Below, one piece after another: positions 36,322-45,443 of a stretch of DNA of 64,000 nucleotides. The translations under genes were made by a program, and so were the position numbers. Position 1 is the first letter of the stretch, and the number at the start of each line of letters is the position of its first letter. Source of the stretch: Roseibium sp. MMSF_3544 (GTDB lineage: Bacteria > Pseudomonadota > Alphaproteobacteria > Rhizobiales > Stappiaceae); assembly GCF_030732845.1 (NCBI RefSeq), contig NZ_JASHKA010000009.1, positions 202,698 through 266,697 of the forward strand, given 5' to 3'. The notes beneath the pieces are model-generated. The model did not search any database. It saw nothing but the letters and a program-made list of their open reading frames with translations, and was not told where the DNA came from.

Positions 36322-37719
36322 TCACGAGGCTTCAGAAAAGGCCGGCGCTGTTCTTTCCTTCACCGTGATCATCAGCGCCAGGCCAACCGCGAAGAAGACA
36401 AGCACGACCGACATGCCGCCGGCCTGGCTTCCGGACAGCGCCGTGACGATGCCGACGGCGAGCGGAGCCAGAAAGCTGGTCACCTTGCCGGAAAGAGCCA
36501 GCAGGCCGAAATACTGGGTCATGTGTTCGCGCGGCGCCAGCCGTATCAACAGGCTGCGGGAAGACGCCTGCAAGGGACCCGCAGCGGCACCGATTACGGC
36601 GCCAAGTCCAATGAACATCTGTTCCGGGAGAGACGCGAATTGCGCCCCGGCCGGCGCTGCCTCGGTGTGAATAAAGAAGAACACGGTCGTCTTGTCGATG
36701 GAGACCATGCCGAGACCGCACACCATGAGAACGACCAGTGACACAATGAGAACGGGTTTTGCGCCGAACTTGTCGTCGAGACTGCCGGCCAGCAAGAGGC
36801 CGCCAATTCCCGTGATGATCACGATGATCCCGAATATGCCGATTTCGATCGACCCCCAGCCAAGCTGTCCGGCTGAATAAATACCGCCGAAGGCGAACAG
36901 GGCGACCAGCCCGTCCTTGAAGATCATGTTGGCGACAAGAAACTGAAAGATATTCTTGTTTGCCCTGGCCTGCTTGAAACTGGCGGCCAATTCAGACAGT
37001 CCTCTTCGAACCGCCGGTCCGATCTTTTCTTTTGCAGCGACATCGGGAACGAAGAAAAACATCGGCAACACAAAGATCACGTACCAGACAGCCGAAAAGG
37101 GCCCTGTCACCCGGTCTCCTTCCTGTGTCGCCGGATCCAGACCGAGAACGGGACTAATGCCGGCGAGCGTCTTCCCGGTGTCCGCGTTCGCTGAAAAAAG
37201 CAAAAGTGCGATTGCAAGGGTGACCAGCGCGCTGGCGTAGCCCGTTGCCCAACCGAAACTCGACAGGCGGCCGATCTTCTCATGTGGCACGAGCGAGGGC
37301 ATCATCGCGTTATTGAAGACTGTCGCAATTTCGATGCACAAAGTGCCGATTGCAAAGGCGATCAGGGCAATGGCAATGCTGTTCGACCCTCCTGGGGCGG
37401 CGTACCAGAACATCCAGCAGCAAATGACGAACGGGATCGAAAGAACAAAGATCCATAACTTGCGCCGCCCGGTGGCATCGGCAACAGATCCCAGGATCGG
37501 TGCCATCAGCGCAATCCCGAGACCCGCGGCTGCGGTGGCAAAGCCCCAAAGCGACTGTCCCTGTTCCGGAGACTTGGCCAGAACCGAGGCGAAATAGGGT
37601 GAAAAGACAAAGGTTGTGATCAGGGTGAAAAACGGCTGTGCCGCCCAGTCAAACAGAGCCCAGGAAACAATCGCTCGCCGGTCCGTTTTTTGAGGCAAAG
37701 CACCAGAAACAGATGCCAT
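36322..37719 (-). CDS. MFS transporter, UMF1/Atg22-like family
   Basis: This 465-residue inner-membrane protein has about twelve hydrophobic segments. The opening ALFDWAAQPFFTLITTFVFSPYF and the intersegment DATGRRK are typical of the UMF1 branch, whose yeast member Atg22 is an amino-acid exporter. The ATG at 37719 is preferred because AAGGA lies six bases upstream; the frame is open 20 more codons. It is convergent with purH. The substrate is unknown. Confidence 0.9.
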   Translation of the reverse strand: MASVSGALPQKTDRRAIVSWALFDWAAQPFFTLITTFVFSPYFASVLAKSPEQGQSLWGFATAAAGLGIALMAPILGSVADATGRRKLWIFVLSIPFVICCWMFWYAAPGGSNSIAIALIAFAIGTLCIEIATVFNNAMMPSLVPHEKIGRLSSFGWATGYASALVTLAIALLLFSANADTGKTLAGISPVLGLDPATQEGDRVTGPFSAVWYVIFVLPMFFFVPDVAAKEKIGPAVRRGLSELAASFKQARANKNIFQFLVANMIFKDGLVALFAFGGIYSAGQLGWGSIEIGIFGIIVIITGIGGLLLAGSLDDKFGAKPVLIVSLVVLMVCGLGMVSIDKTTVFFFIHTEAAPAGAQFASLPEQMFIGLGAVIGAAAGPLQASSRSLLIRLAPREHMTQYFGLLALSGKVTSFLAPLAVGIVTALSGSQAGGMSVVLVFFAVGLALMITVKERTAPAFSEAS

Positions 37720-37798
37720 TTCAGATCCTTGGCTGTCGGCAACAAAGAAGCCGGCAGCGGGACTGCCGGCCTCGTTCACTCATAGCATGCTTTGGGCA

Positions 37799-40700
37799 CT
37801 ACGCAGTGCCGCAAATTTCCGCAAGCAGGCCGGCCGCGACGGAGAACTTGGAAACGCTGAGGCCACCGTCGAGAATTTCCATGACGGCGCCGTGCCGGCT
37901 TGCGGCTTCGCCCTCGTGTTCCTCAAGCCAGTTCGCGAAGCTTCCGGCCCTGATGGCAGCACTGGCGATCGCCCGGTGTGCCGAGAACAGGGTTGCGCGA
38001 GCGCGGTCGAGCGCCAGTCCGTCGTAATAGTCGCGAACCTCCAGGTTGCTGGCGAGTTCGTGCATGTTGCCGATCTTGAAATGGTGAGCGACCTGATAGT
38101 AGGCCATTGCCGCCGTCTCGAGATCCGCCTCCGTTTCCTCGGCAACGATTACGATGTCGGGTATGGCCTGTTCGGCCAACAGCCAGGCGATCCGCCTGGC
38201 GAGCGAGGCAGGCACGCCCTTGGATTCAAACTCCGCGGCACGCTCGTTCAGGATCGCCGCGGGTTCTTCCGGTATCAATGTTTCAAGACGGCTGCGCAGG
38301 TCGGAGATGCCGGTCCGGAACCGTTCCACGACCGCTGACAAGCCCTTGTCGAAATTGACGTTCCGCTTGAACCAGACGACGCGTTCCAGAAGCAGCGACT
38401 GGACCTCGGTGTAAAGATCGAGCTGAAGGCCGCCGTCGATCTTCGTGTCGAGCGCATCAATCTCCGAATTAAGGTCGGTCAGGTCGAAACTGTTGCGCAC
38501 CGCGACAAATCCTTGTGCGATTTCGGTCGGCGTCGCACCCGTCTGGTCCATCAACCGGGTGAGGAACGTTGCGCCGCCCCGGTTGATCATGGAGTTGGCG
38601 AGCATGGTCGCGATGATTTCCCGGCGCAGGCGATGGCCGTTGATTTCGTCCTCGTAGGCTGTGGCCATCTGATCCGGGAAATAGCGGAACAGTTCTCTTG
38701 CCAGATAGGCGTCGTCCGGGACCGTGCTTTCAAGCAGCGAGTCGTAAAGCGTGATTTTGGCATAGGCCAAAAGGACGCCGAGTTCGGCCCGGGTCAGCAA
38801 TTGTCCGGCCTTGCGCATTTCCCGCAAGGTCGCTTCGTCGGGAAGCTCTTCCACGACACGGTCCAGAAGTCCCGCCTGCTCAAGCTGGCGCATCATGCGC
38901 ACCTGAAAGCCGAAGTCCTCCATGCCGCGCAGTTCCGTCATGGAGATTGCGAGGGTTTGAAGATAGTTGTTCCTCAGAACGAGATCCGCGACTTCGTCAG
39001 TCATCTCCGCCAACAGCTCGTTCCGATTTTCAAGGGAGAGCTTCTGCGTTTTGATAGCGGCGCCGAGCGCAATCTTGATGTTGACCTCCATGTCGGAGGA
39101 ATTCACACCGGCGGAATTGTCGATCGCGTCGGAGTTGCAGCGTCCGCCCTTCTTGTTGAATTCGATGCGGGCGAGTTGGGTCAGGCCCAGGTTCGCGCCT
39201 TCGCCGATTACCTTTGCTCCGACCTGAGGTGCCGTGATCCGGATCGGGTCGTTGGCGCGGTCCCCTGCGTCGGCGTCTGTCTCGGTGGTTGCTCGAATGT
39301 AGGTGCCGATGCCGCCGAACCAGAGCAGGTCCACGTTCATCCTCAGGATCGCCATCATGACTTCCTGGGGCGTCGCATTGGATTTTTCCAGATTGAGCAG
39401 GCCCTGGATTTCCGGAGACAGCGGAATGGACTTCAATTGTCGGGAAAAGATGCCGCCGCCCTTGGAAATCAGGTCGGTGTTGTAGTCCTTCCACGACGAG
39501 CGGCCCATGTCGAACAGCCGCTTGCGCTCATCCCAGGTCTTGGCCGGATCGGGATCCGGATCGATGAAAATGTCGCGGTGGTCAAATGCCGCCACGAGCT
39601 TTGTTGCCTTGGACAGCAGCATGCCGTTGCCGAAGACATCACCCGACATGTCACCAACACCGGCCGCGGTGAAGGGCTCGGTCTGAATGTCCCGGTTCAT
39701 TTCGCGGAAGTGGCGCTTGACCGCCTCCCAGGCGCCACGCGCCGTGATGCCCATCTTCTTGTGGTCGTACCCGGCGGAGCCGCCGGAGGCGAAGGCATCG
39801 CCCAGCCAGAAATGTCGGCCTTCGGAAATACCGTTGGCGGTATCTGAGAACGTTGCCGTGCCCTTGTCCGCTGCGACCACCAGATAGGGATCGTCGCTGT
39901 CGAAACGCTGCACCCGCTCGGGCGGCAGAACGCGGTCCTCGTCGAGATTGTCGGTGACATCAAGGAGCGCGTTGATGAAGATCTTGTAGCTTTCCGTTCC
40001 TTCCTTGAACCACGCTTCCCGGTCGCTCATCGGCGGCAGTTGTTTGGGCACGAAGCCACCTTTCGCGCCGACGGGAACGATCACCGCATTCTTGACCTGT
40101 TGGGCCTTGACCAGTCCCAGCACCTCGGTCCTGAAGTCCTGCGGCCGGTCAGACCAGCGCAGTCCGCCTCGTGCGACCATTCCGAAGCGCAGATGCACAC
40201 CTTCGACCCGCGGGCTGTAAACGAAGATTTCCCGGAAGGGCCGCGGTTGCGGCAGATCGTCGATCTCCCGGCTGTTGATCTTGAACGCGAAGGTTGGCTT
40301 TGGCTGACCGTTTTTGTCGAGCTGGTAGAAATTCGTTCTGAGGATCGAGCTGATGGCGTTTTGAAAACGCCGCAGGATGCGGTCGTCGTCGAGGCTGGAG
40401 ACGTCTTCAAGGTCGGCGGTAAGCTCGCCTGCAAGCCGCTCGGAGCCCAGCTCCCGGTCCTTTTCGGTGACATCCGGGTTGAAGCGCAGGTGGAACAGCT
40501 CCACCAGTTTTGCCGCGATCGCCGGATAGTTGTTGAGCGTCCGCCACATATAGTCTTCGGAGAAGGGAATACCGGTCTGGCGAAGGTATTTCGACAACGC
40601 CCGCACCACGGCGACGTCGCGCCAGGCGAGGTCGGCCGTCATGACCAGACGGTTGTAGCCGTCATTTTCGGCACGGCCCTTCCAGATGGCCATGAACATG

Positions 40701-42610
40701 CTTTCAAGCCTGACCTGCAATTCCTGCGGCAGATCGAAGTCTTCGCCGGTCTGGCTTTCCAGTGTCATTTCATGGAGATAGGACAGCGGGGTATCTGCAG
40801 GTGTTACCCGGTAGGTCCGCTCGTTGATCACGTTGAAGCCCATGTTTTCCAGAAGCGGAACGCGGGCAGACAGCGGAATGGGGGCGCCGCAATGATAGAC
40901 CTTCAGCGCCAGACGTTGGTTCGTGGTTCCTTGCGGTCGGTGGAATGTAATCGTCGTATCATCCAGGCCCGCCAGCGTTTCGAGCTTGACGATGTCGGAG
41001 ACGGCGGACTGGGCGTTGTAGACTTCCTTGTAGCCGCCGTGGAACGACAATGCGTAGCGTTCGGTCAGCTGCCGCGCCTGAACGGGCGGGAATTCCTTGT
41101 TCAGGGCATCTCGAACACTGTCCGACCATGTCCGGACCATGTCCGCGACGGCAGCTTCCAGTTCCTCTTGCGGGGGTGTCGGTGTTTCGCCCTTGTCGCG
41201 CCCGACAATGTAATGCACCCGCGCAAGCGGTCCCTCCGGATAGGTCACATACCATGCGGACAGCCGGCCTTCGTAGACTGACGCCAGATAGGTGCCGATG
41301 TTGATCCTGACTTCGGTCGAGTAACGGTCACGCGGCACAAAAACGAGGATGGAAACGTACCGGTCGAATTTGTCCGGACGGGACAGCACCCGGATGCGCG
41401 GACGCTCGTCCAGTTGCAGGATCGCGATGGAGAAGTCGTAGAGCCGTTCCCTGTCGATCTGGAAGAGCTCGTCGCGGGGGAAGGCTTCCAGAACGTTTCT
41501 GAGCGCCCGGCCGGAGTGACTTTCCGAACCGTAGCCCGCGCGCGCCAGAACGCTTGCCACTTTCCGGCGCAGAAACGGGATCGTGTTGGTCGGTTCAGTG
41601 TAAGCCGTTGAGGCAAACAGGCCGACGATGCGCAACTCACCGGTCAGGTTGCCGTCATCGTCATAAATCTTGGCACCGACGTAATCCATGTGGACGCGGC
41701 GGTGGACGGTGCTCCTGACATTTGCCTTGGCGATAATGAGCGGTTCCGGATTCTTGAGAAATTCCCGGATTTCGGGCGTGATCTGAACGTATTCGGATCC
41801 GCGCCGCAGGACACGGACATCGGGATCGGTCAACAGGCCGAGGCCGGTTCCTTCCGTCGGCGACAATTCGCCTTCGTCAACACCGCCTTCGAAGCGGTAT
41901 TCGCGCATGCCGAGGAAGATGAAGTTGTTGTTTTCCATCCATTCCAGAAAGTGGATGGCTTCCCACAGATCGTCGCTGCTTCCCGGGATCTGGGTCGTCT
42001 TGAAGGTATCGATCGCCTCTGCCAGCCGTTCCTGCATCGGCTTGAAGTCATTGACCACCGAGCGCACGGAACTGAGAACATTGTCGAGACGTTCCTGCAG
42101 TGCGTTACGGGCTTCTTCCGAATCGATCCGCGTTACATGGATATGGATCAGGCTTTCCTGGCGGTCCTTGCGCTTGGGCGGCTTCTTGCGGGCGACAGAT
42201 GAGATCAGCTTGCCGGACTCGTCCCGTTCGACAATGAAAATGGGGTGCAGGACAAGATGAACTTCAAGCTTGCTGCCCTGGAGCTCGTCCATCACGGAAT
42301 CAACGAGGAACGGCATGTTGTCGTTGACGATCTCGATGACCGTCAGGCTGTCGATCTTGGGGTTCTTTTTGGCAGCTGTGGGATTGGTGATGCTGACCCG
42401 GTGCGTGCCGAGGTCGTGAACCTGAAAATCCAGCCAGGCCTCCTTGACGAAGCCGGTCAGTTCCTCCGCCGAATAGGCGACAAGATCTTCCGCCGCCGCC
42501 CTGTCAAAGAACGCGCTGGCAAACTCCGCCAGGGCAGGATCTTCCTCCGTGAGGCTGTCGTGGACCGCGTCGATGAGTTTGAGTTTCTCGACGTCGTGTT
42601 TGTCCGGCAT
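37799..42610 (-). CDS. NAD-dependent glutamate dehydrogenase, large (180-kDa) class
   Basis: This 1603-residue enzyme of the large NAD-GDH class oxidises glutamate to 2-oxoglutarate and ammonia and is usually catabolic. The long N-terminal regulatory part holds ACT-like regions. The catalytic core is visible in LRFGMVARGGLRWSDRPQDFRTEVLGL, VPVGAKGGFV, the VGDMSGDVFGNGML nucleotide-binding loop and ELLWFGGIGTY-like sequence. Length fits the family, with no frameshift. GGGG precedes the ATG. Several long ORFs on the opposite strand are high-GC shadows. It is divergent from the AhpD-like gene. Confidence 0.96.
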   Translation of the reverse strand: MPDKHDVEKLKLIDAVHDSLTEEDPALAEFASAFFDRAAAEDLVAYSAEELTGFVKEAWLDFQVHDLGTHRVSITNPTAAKKNPKIDSLTVIEIVNDNMPFLVDSVMDELQGSKLEVHLVLHPIFIVERDESGKLISSVARKKPPKRKDRQESLIHIHVTRIDSEEARNALQERLDNVLSSVRSVVNDFKPMQERLAEAIDTFKTTQIPGSSDDLWEAIHFLEWMENNNFIFLGMREYRFEGGVDEGELSPTEGTGLGLLTDPDVRVLRRGSEYVQITPEIREFLKNPEPLIIAKANVRSTVHRRVHMDYVGAKIYDDDGNLTGELRIVGLFASTAYTEPTNTIPFLRRKVASVLARAGYGSESHSGRALRNVLEAFPRDELFQIDRERLYDFSIAILQLDERPRIRVLSRPDKFDRYVSILVFVPRDRYSTEVRINIGTYLASVYEGRLSAWYVTYPEGPLARVHYIVGRDKGETPTPPQEELEAAVADMVRTWSDSVRDALNKEFPPVQARQLTERYALSFHGGYKEVYNAQSAVSDIVKLETLAGLDDTTITFHRPQGTTNQRLALKVYHCGAPIPLSARVPLLENMGFNVINERTYRVTPADTPLSYLHEMTLESQTGEDFDLPQELQVRLESMFMAIWKGRAENDGYNRLVMTADLAWRDVAVVRALSKYLRQTGIPFSEDYMWRTLNNYPAIAAKLVELFHLRFNPDVTEKDRELGSERLAGELTADLEDVSSLDDDRILRRFQNAISSILRTNFYQLDKNGQPKPTFAFKINSREIDDLPQPRPFREIFVYSPRVEGVHLRFGMVARGGLRWSDRPQDFRTEVLGLVKAQQVKNAVIVPVGAKGGFVPKQLPPMSDREAWFKEGTESYKIFINALLDVTDNLDEDRVLPPERVQRFDSDDPYLVVAADKGTATFSDTANGISEGRHFWLGDAFASGGSAGYDHKKMGITARGAWEAVKRHFREMNRDIQTEPFTAAGVGDMSGDVFGNGMLLSKATKLVAAFDHRDIFIDPDPDPAKTWDERKRLFDMGRSSWKDYNTDLISKGGGIFSRQLKSIPLSPEIQGLLNLEKSNATPQEVMMAILRMNVDLLWFGGIGTYIRATTETDADAGDRANDPIRITAPQVGAKVIGEGANLGLTQLARIEFNKKGGRCNSDAIDNSAGVNSSDMEVNIKIALGAAIKTQKLSLENRNELLAEMTDEVADLVLRNNYLQTLAISMTELRGMEDFGFQVRMMRQLEQAGLLDRVVEELPDEATLREMRKAGQLLTRAELGVLLAYAKITLYDSLLESTVPDDAYLARELFRYFPDQMATAYEDEINGHRLRREIIATMLANSMINRGGATFLTRLMDQTGATPTEIAQGFVAVRNSFDLTDLNSEIDALDTKIDGGLQLDLYTEVQSLLLERVVWFKRNVNFDKGLSAVVERFRTGISDLRSRLETLIPEEPAAILNERAAEFESKGVPASLARRIAWLLAEQAIPDIVIVAEETEADLETAAMAYYQVAHHFKIGNMHELASNLEVRDYYDGLALDRARATLFSAHRAIASAAIRAGSFANWLEEHEGEAASRHGAVMEILDGGLSVSKFSVAAGLLAEICGTA

Positions 42611-42704
42611 TTTTATCCCCCTAGGCGATCTTAGTTGTGGCTCAGCTGCTTGATATGATTTTGTATTGCAGCGACATAAAAATCTTCATGACGGGAGGGG
42701 CAAA

Positions 42705-43271
42705 TTGTCAAGTAAAGTCACGGCCTTGCAAATCGATTCAAATGAATCATTAAGCGAAAAAACGCTGGCCTATTTCGATTTGTGCGAGGAGAAGCTGGGT
42801 TTGGTCCCCAATGTGCTCAAGGCGTATTCCTTTGATGAAACGAAATTGCGTGCATTCACCGACATGTATAACGACCTCATGCTGGCGGATTGTGGTCTCA
42901 CCAAGCTTGAGAGGGAGATGATTGCCGTTGCGGTATCCGCCGTCAACCGTTGTTTCTACTGCCTGACCGCGCATGGTTCGGCTGTGCGGGAACTGTCCGG
43001 CGATCCGGCCCTGGGCGAACTGATGGTAATGAACTACCGCGTCGCCGATTTGAGTGAACGCCAGCGGGCCATGCTCGACTTTGCCGTCAAGCTTACCGAA
43101 AGGCCGGCGGAAATACTGGAAAGCGACCGGCAGGCGCTGCGCGATGCCGGCTTCAGTGACCGGGACATATGGGACATTGCCTCCGTAGCGGCCTTCTTCA
43201 ACATGAGCAACCGGGTGGCCGCCGCAAGCGACATGCGACCGAATGATGAGTATCACTCAAGGGCCCGTTGA
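42705..43271 (+). CDS. Peroxidase-related / AhpD-like carboxymuconolactone decarboxylase family protein
   Basis: This 188-residue all-helical protein has the AhpD redox motif CFYCLTAH (C83, C86, H90), so it is probably a thiol-based peroxidase or its reductase. The family is often annotated as 'peroxidase-related enzyme'. The start is TTG at 42705, supported by GGGAGGGG four bases upstream; an in-frame start at 42666 has none. It is transcribed divergently from the glutamate dehydrogenase with 94 bp between starts. Electron donor and peroxide substrate are unknown. Confidence 0.9.
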   Translation: MSSKVTALQIDSNESLSEKTLAYFDLCEEKLGLVPNVLKAYSFDETKLRAFTDMYNDLMLADCGLTKLEREMIAVAVSAVNRCFYCLTAHGSAVRELSGDPALGELMVMNYRVADLSERQRAMLDFAVKLTERPAEILESDRQALRDAGFSDRDIWDIASVAAFFNMSNRVAAASDMRPNDEYHSRAR

Positions 43272-43360
43272 GGTCTGGTCCTGCTCGCAATCGGTGACAA
43301 GAACGCCGATTGGGTGTATGACGCTCTCGATTTTGCTCAGCGAGTGGAGAGGAGCGGGCG

Positions 43361-44311
43361 ATGGTTGCGCGCGTATTCATAGATGGTGAAGCCGGTACGA
43401 CGGGTCTGCAGATCCGCGAGCGCCTTGCCATGCGCCGCGATCTGGAACTGATCTCCATCCCCGAGGAAAGCAGGAAAGACACCAGCGCCCGGGCCGGTTT
43501 TCTCAACGAGGCTGATATTGCGATCCTCTGTCTTCCGGATGCGGCGGCAAAGGAAAGTGTCGCGTTGATTGAAAACGATACCACCCGCGTGATCGATGCG
43601 TCGAGCGCACACCGGGTCGCCGACGGCTGGACCTACGGCTTTGCCGAAATGGAACCGAACCAGGGCGACGTCATTGCATCGGCGATGCGCGTCACCAATC
43701 CGGGATGCTGGCCGCAGGGGCTGATTGCCGCCGTGCGCCCGCTTGTCGCCGCCGATCTGCTGCCAAGCGGCTTTCCGCTGAATTTCCATGGCATTTCAGG
43801 CTATTCCGGCGGCGGAAAGGGCATGATCGCCGATTATGAAGGCGGCGGCGCCGACGCAAATGTGTTTGCGCCTTACGCGCTCGGCTTCAATCACAAGCAC
43901 CTGCCGGAAATGACGAAATATGCGCTGCTGGAAAACGCGCCGTTGTTCACGCCGTCTGTCGGCAACTACTACAAGGGCATGCTGACGGTGGTGCCATTGA
44001 ACCTGGCCGGTCTGGACAAGGTTCCCACTGGCGAGCAATTGCACGCGGCGCTGGCCGACCACTACGCGGAAACGGACAACAGTTTCGTCGATGTGGCGCC
44101 GCTCGAGGCCCTGGAACGTGCCGAATTCCTGGATCCGCAGGCCGTCAACGACACCAACCTGTTGCGACTGCATGTATTCGCGAATGATGCGCGTGCGCAA
44201 GCGGCGATCATCGCGGTCTACGACAATCTGGGCAAGGGCGCGTCAGGCGCGGCTGTCCAGAACCTCAACTTGATGCTCGGCGTCGATCAGACCACGAGCC
44301 TTGCGGCGTAG
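43361..44311 (+). CDS. argC: N-acetyl-gamma-glutamyl-phosphate reductase, type 2
   Basis: ArgC reduces N-acetylglutamyl-phosphate with NADPH in arginine synthesis. The 316-residue length and phrases FIDGEAGTTGLQI, LCLPDAAA, the catalytic Cys in VTNPGCWPQG (C116) and the GISGYSGGGK loop fit the shorter type 2 enzyme. GGAG lies upstream of the ATG. The TAG stop begins an imperfect hairpin/repeat that precedes leuD. Confidence 0.96.
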   Translation: MVARVFIDGEAGTTGLQIRERLAMRRDLELISIPEESRKDTSARAGFLNEADIAILCLPDAAAKESVALIENDTTRVIDASSAHRVADGWTYGFAEMEPNQGDVIASAMRVTNPGCWPQGLIAAVRPLVAADLLPSGFPLNFHGISGYSGGGKGMIADYEGGGADANVFAPYALGFNHKHLPEMTKYALLENAPLFTPSVGNYYKGMLTVVPLNLAGLDKVPTGEQLHAALADHYAETDNSFVDVAPLEALERAEFLDPQAVNDTNLLRLHVFANDARAQAAIIAVYDNLGKGASGAAVQNLNLMLGVDQTTSLAA

Positions 44312-44344
44312 GGTACGGCTTCATTTATGAGTCCATACCCTAGA
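44309..44344 (+). repeat. Copy of the GTCCGTRCCCTA element, with hairpin, before leuD
   Basis: TAGGGTACGG (44309-44318, beginning at the argC stop) pairs with CCATACCCTA (44333-44342), with one mismatch, around a 14-base loop. Bases 44316-44344 match 53133-53161 over 29 positions with three differences. The element ends 49 bp before the leuD ATG. It could be a terminator-like hairpin, a promoter element or a dispersed repeat. Confidence 0.5.
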
Positions 44345-44393
44345 CTGCCTGGCTCGCGGTGATCGCGCGGCACTGACCTTTCGGGAGAGAAAA

Positions 44394-44999
44394 ATGGAAA
44401 AATTCGAGACGCTGACCGGTGTCGCGGCACCCATGCCGATCGTGAACATCGACACGGACATGATCATTCCGAAACAGTTTCTGAAGACCATCAAGAGAAC
44501 CGGTCTCGGATCCGCACTGTTTCACGAAATGCGCACCAACGATGACGGCTCGGAAAATGTCGATTTCGTTCTGAACAAGGCCGCCTATCGCGATGCCAAG
44601 ATCCTGATTGCAGGCGACAATTTCGGTTGTGGATCGTCCCGCGAGCATGCGCCCTGGGCGCTTCTGGATTTCGGCATCCGCTGCGTGATTTCCACGTCAT
44701 TCGCCGACATCTTCTACAACAACTGTTTCAAGAACGGGATTCTTCCGATCCAGGTTTCGGAAGACGAACTCGAAACCCTGTTGCACGCAGCCGAGCGCGG
44801 CGCCAACTTCACGCTGACGATCGATCTTGAAAACCAGGAAATCCGCGGCCTTGAAAGTGGCGATATCGCCTTCAAGATCGACCACTTCCGCAAACACTGC
44901 CTCATCAATGGTCTCGACGACATCGGCCTGACCATGGCGAAGGAAGAGCAGATCGACACTTACGAGGGAAAACTCGGCGACAGCCGTCCCTGGGTCTAA
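44394..44999 (+). CDS. leuD: 3-isopropylmalate dehydratase small subunit
   Basis: LeuD pairs with LeuC to isomerise 2- and 3-isopropylmalate in leucine synthesis. The 201-residue protein has the swivel-domain phrases [33 protein letters not shown] and the [13 protein letters not shown] loop. Start and length are normal, with GGGAGAG upstream. leuC is not in the window. A strong stem-loop follows. Confidence 0.97.
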   Translation: MEKFETLTGVAAPMPIVNIDTDMIIPKQFLKTIKRTGLGSALFHEMRTNDDGSENVDFVLNKAAYRDAKILIAGDNFGCGSSREHAPWALLDFGIRCVISTSFADIFYNNCFKNGILPIQVSEDELETLLHAAERGANFTLTIDLENQEIRGLESGDIAFKIDHFRKHCLINGLDDIGLTMAKEEQIDTYEGKLGDSRPWV

Positions 45000-45443
45000 T
45001 TTGAAGCAGTCGGCGGGTTTGATGACAGCGCCTTCCGCCTGACGTCTCCGTGGGATCCCATGCAATGTGCCCCGTACCGTCTTGACGGATGCGGGGCATA
45101 TTCGTTTGCCTTGGACCGGAACAAAGCCGCGTTACCGCACGTGGCTTCAGAAATGGCAGGGCCATGACAACATGCCGAATAGTGCACCACCCAAATTGCA
45201 AGTAAGCCTGACTCTGCCAGTGAACCTTTGAACAGTCGCTGACGGTTTTTTCACCTTTTTTCAGGAAGTAAGCCGACTTACAGTCGTTGTGAGAAGTCGC
45301 TGCGCAAGACAAATAGCGCAAATAGCATATTAATACTTGTATTCTGACCTAGAGTACAACCTGAGAACTGTCATTCGATACAAATTAGCAATTGTCTAAT
45401 CTCTTGATGTTCTTCTAAGTGAATGATGTTTTGAGGGTCGTAC
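45000..45443. other. Gap with a terminator-like hairpin and AT-rich promoter region
   Basis: These 444 bp lie between leuD and the PAS-GGDEF-EAL gene. The stem-loop at 45065-45101 is the only clear structure in the first part. From about 45230 the sequence is AT-rich, with a GTAAG/CTTAC dyad near 45268-45280, and probably contains the promoter of the gene at 45444. No gene is supported. Confidence 0.45.
45065..45101 (+). terminator. Strong stem-loop downstream of leuD
   Basis: ATGTGCCCCG plus CCG on the left pairs with CGG plus GCGGGGCATAT on the right around a TCTTGA loop. The following ATATTCGTTT is only moderately T-rich. It lies about 65 bp after the leuD stop and probably ends the argC-leuD transcript. 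Confidence 0.6.

Noticed and set aside
38513..39847. 444-codon rightward ORF antisense to glutamate dehydrogenase
   Set aside because: Shadow of a gene with full family identity; no start signals. The ORF at 40040-41281 is rejected for the same reason.
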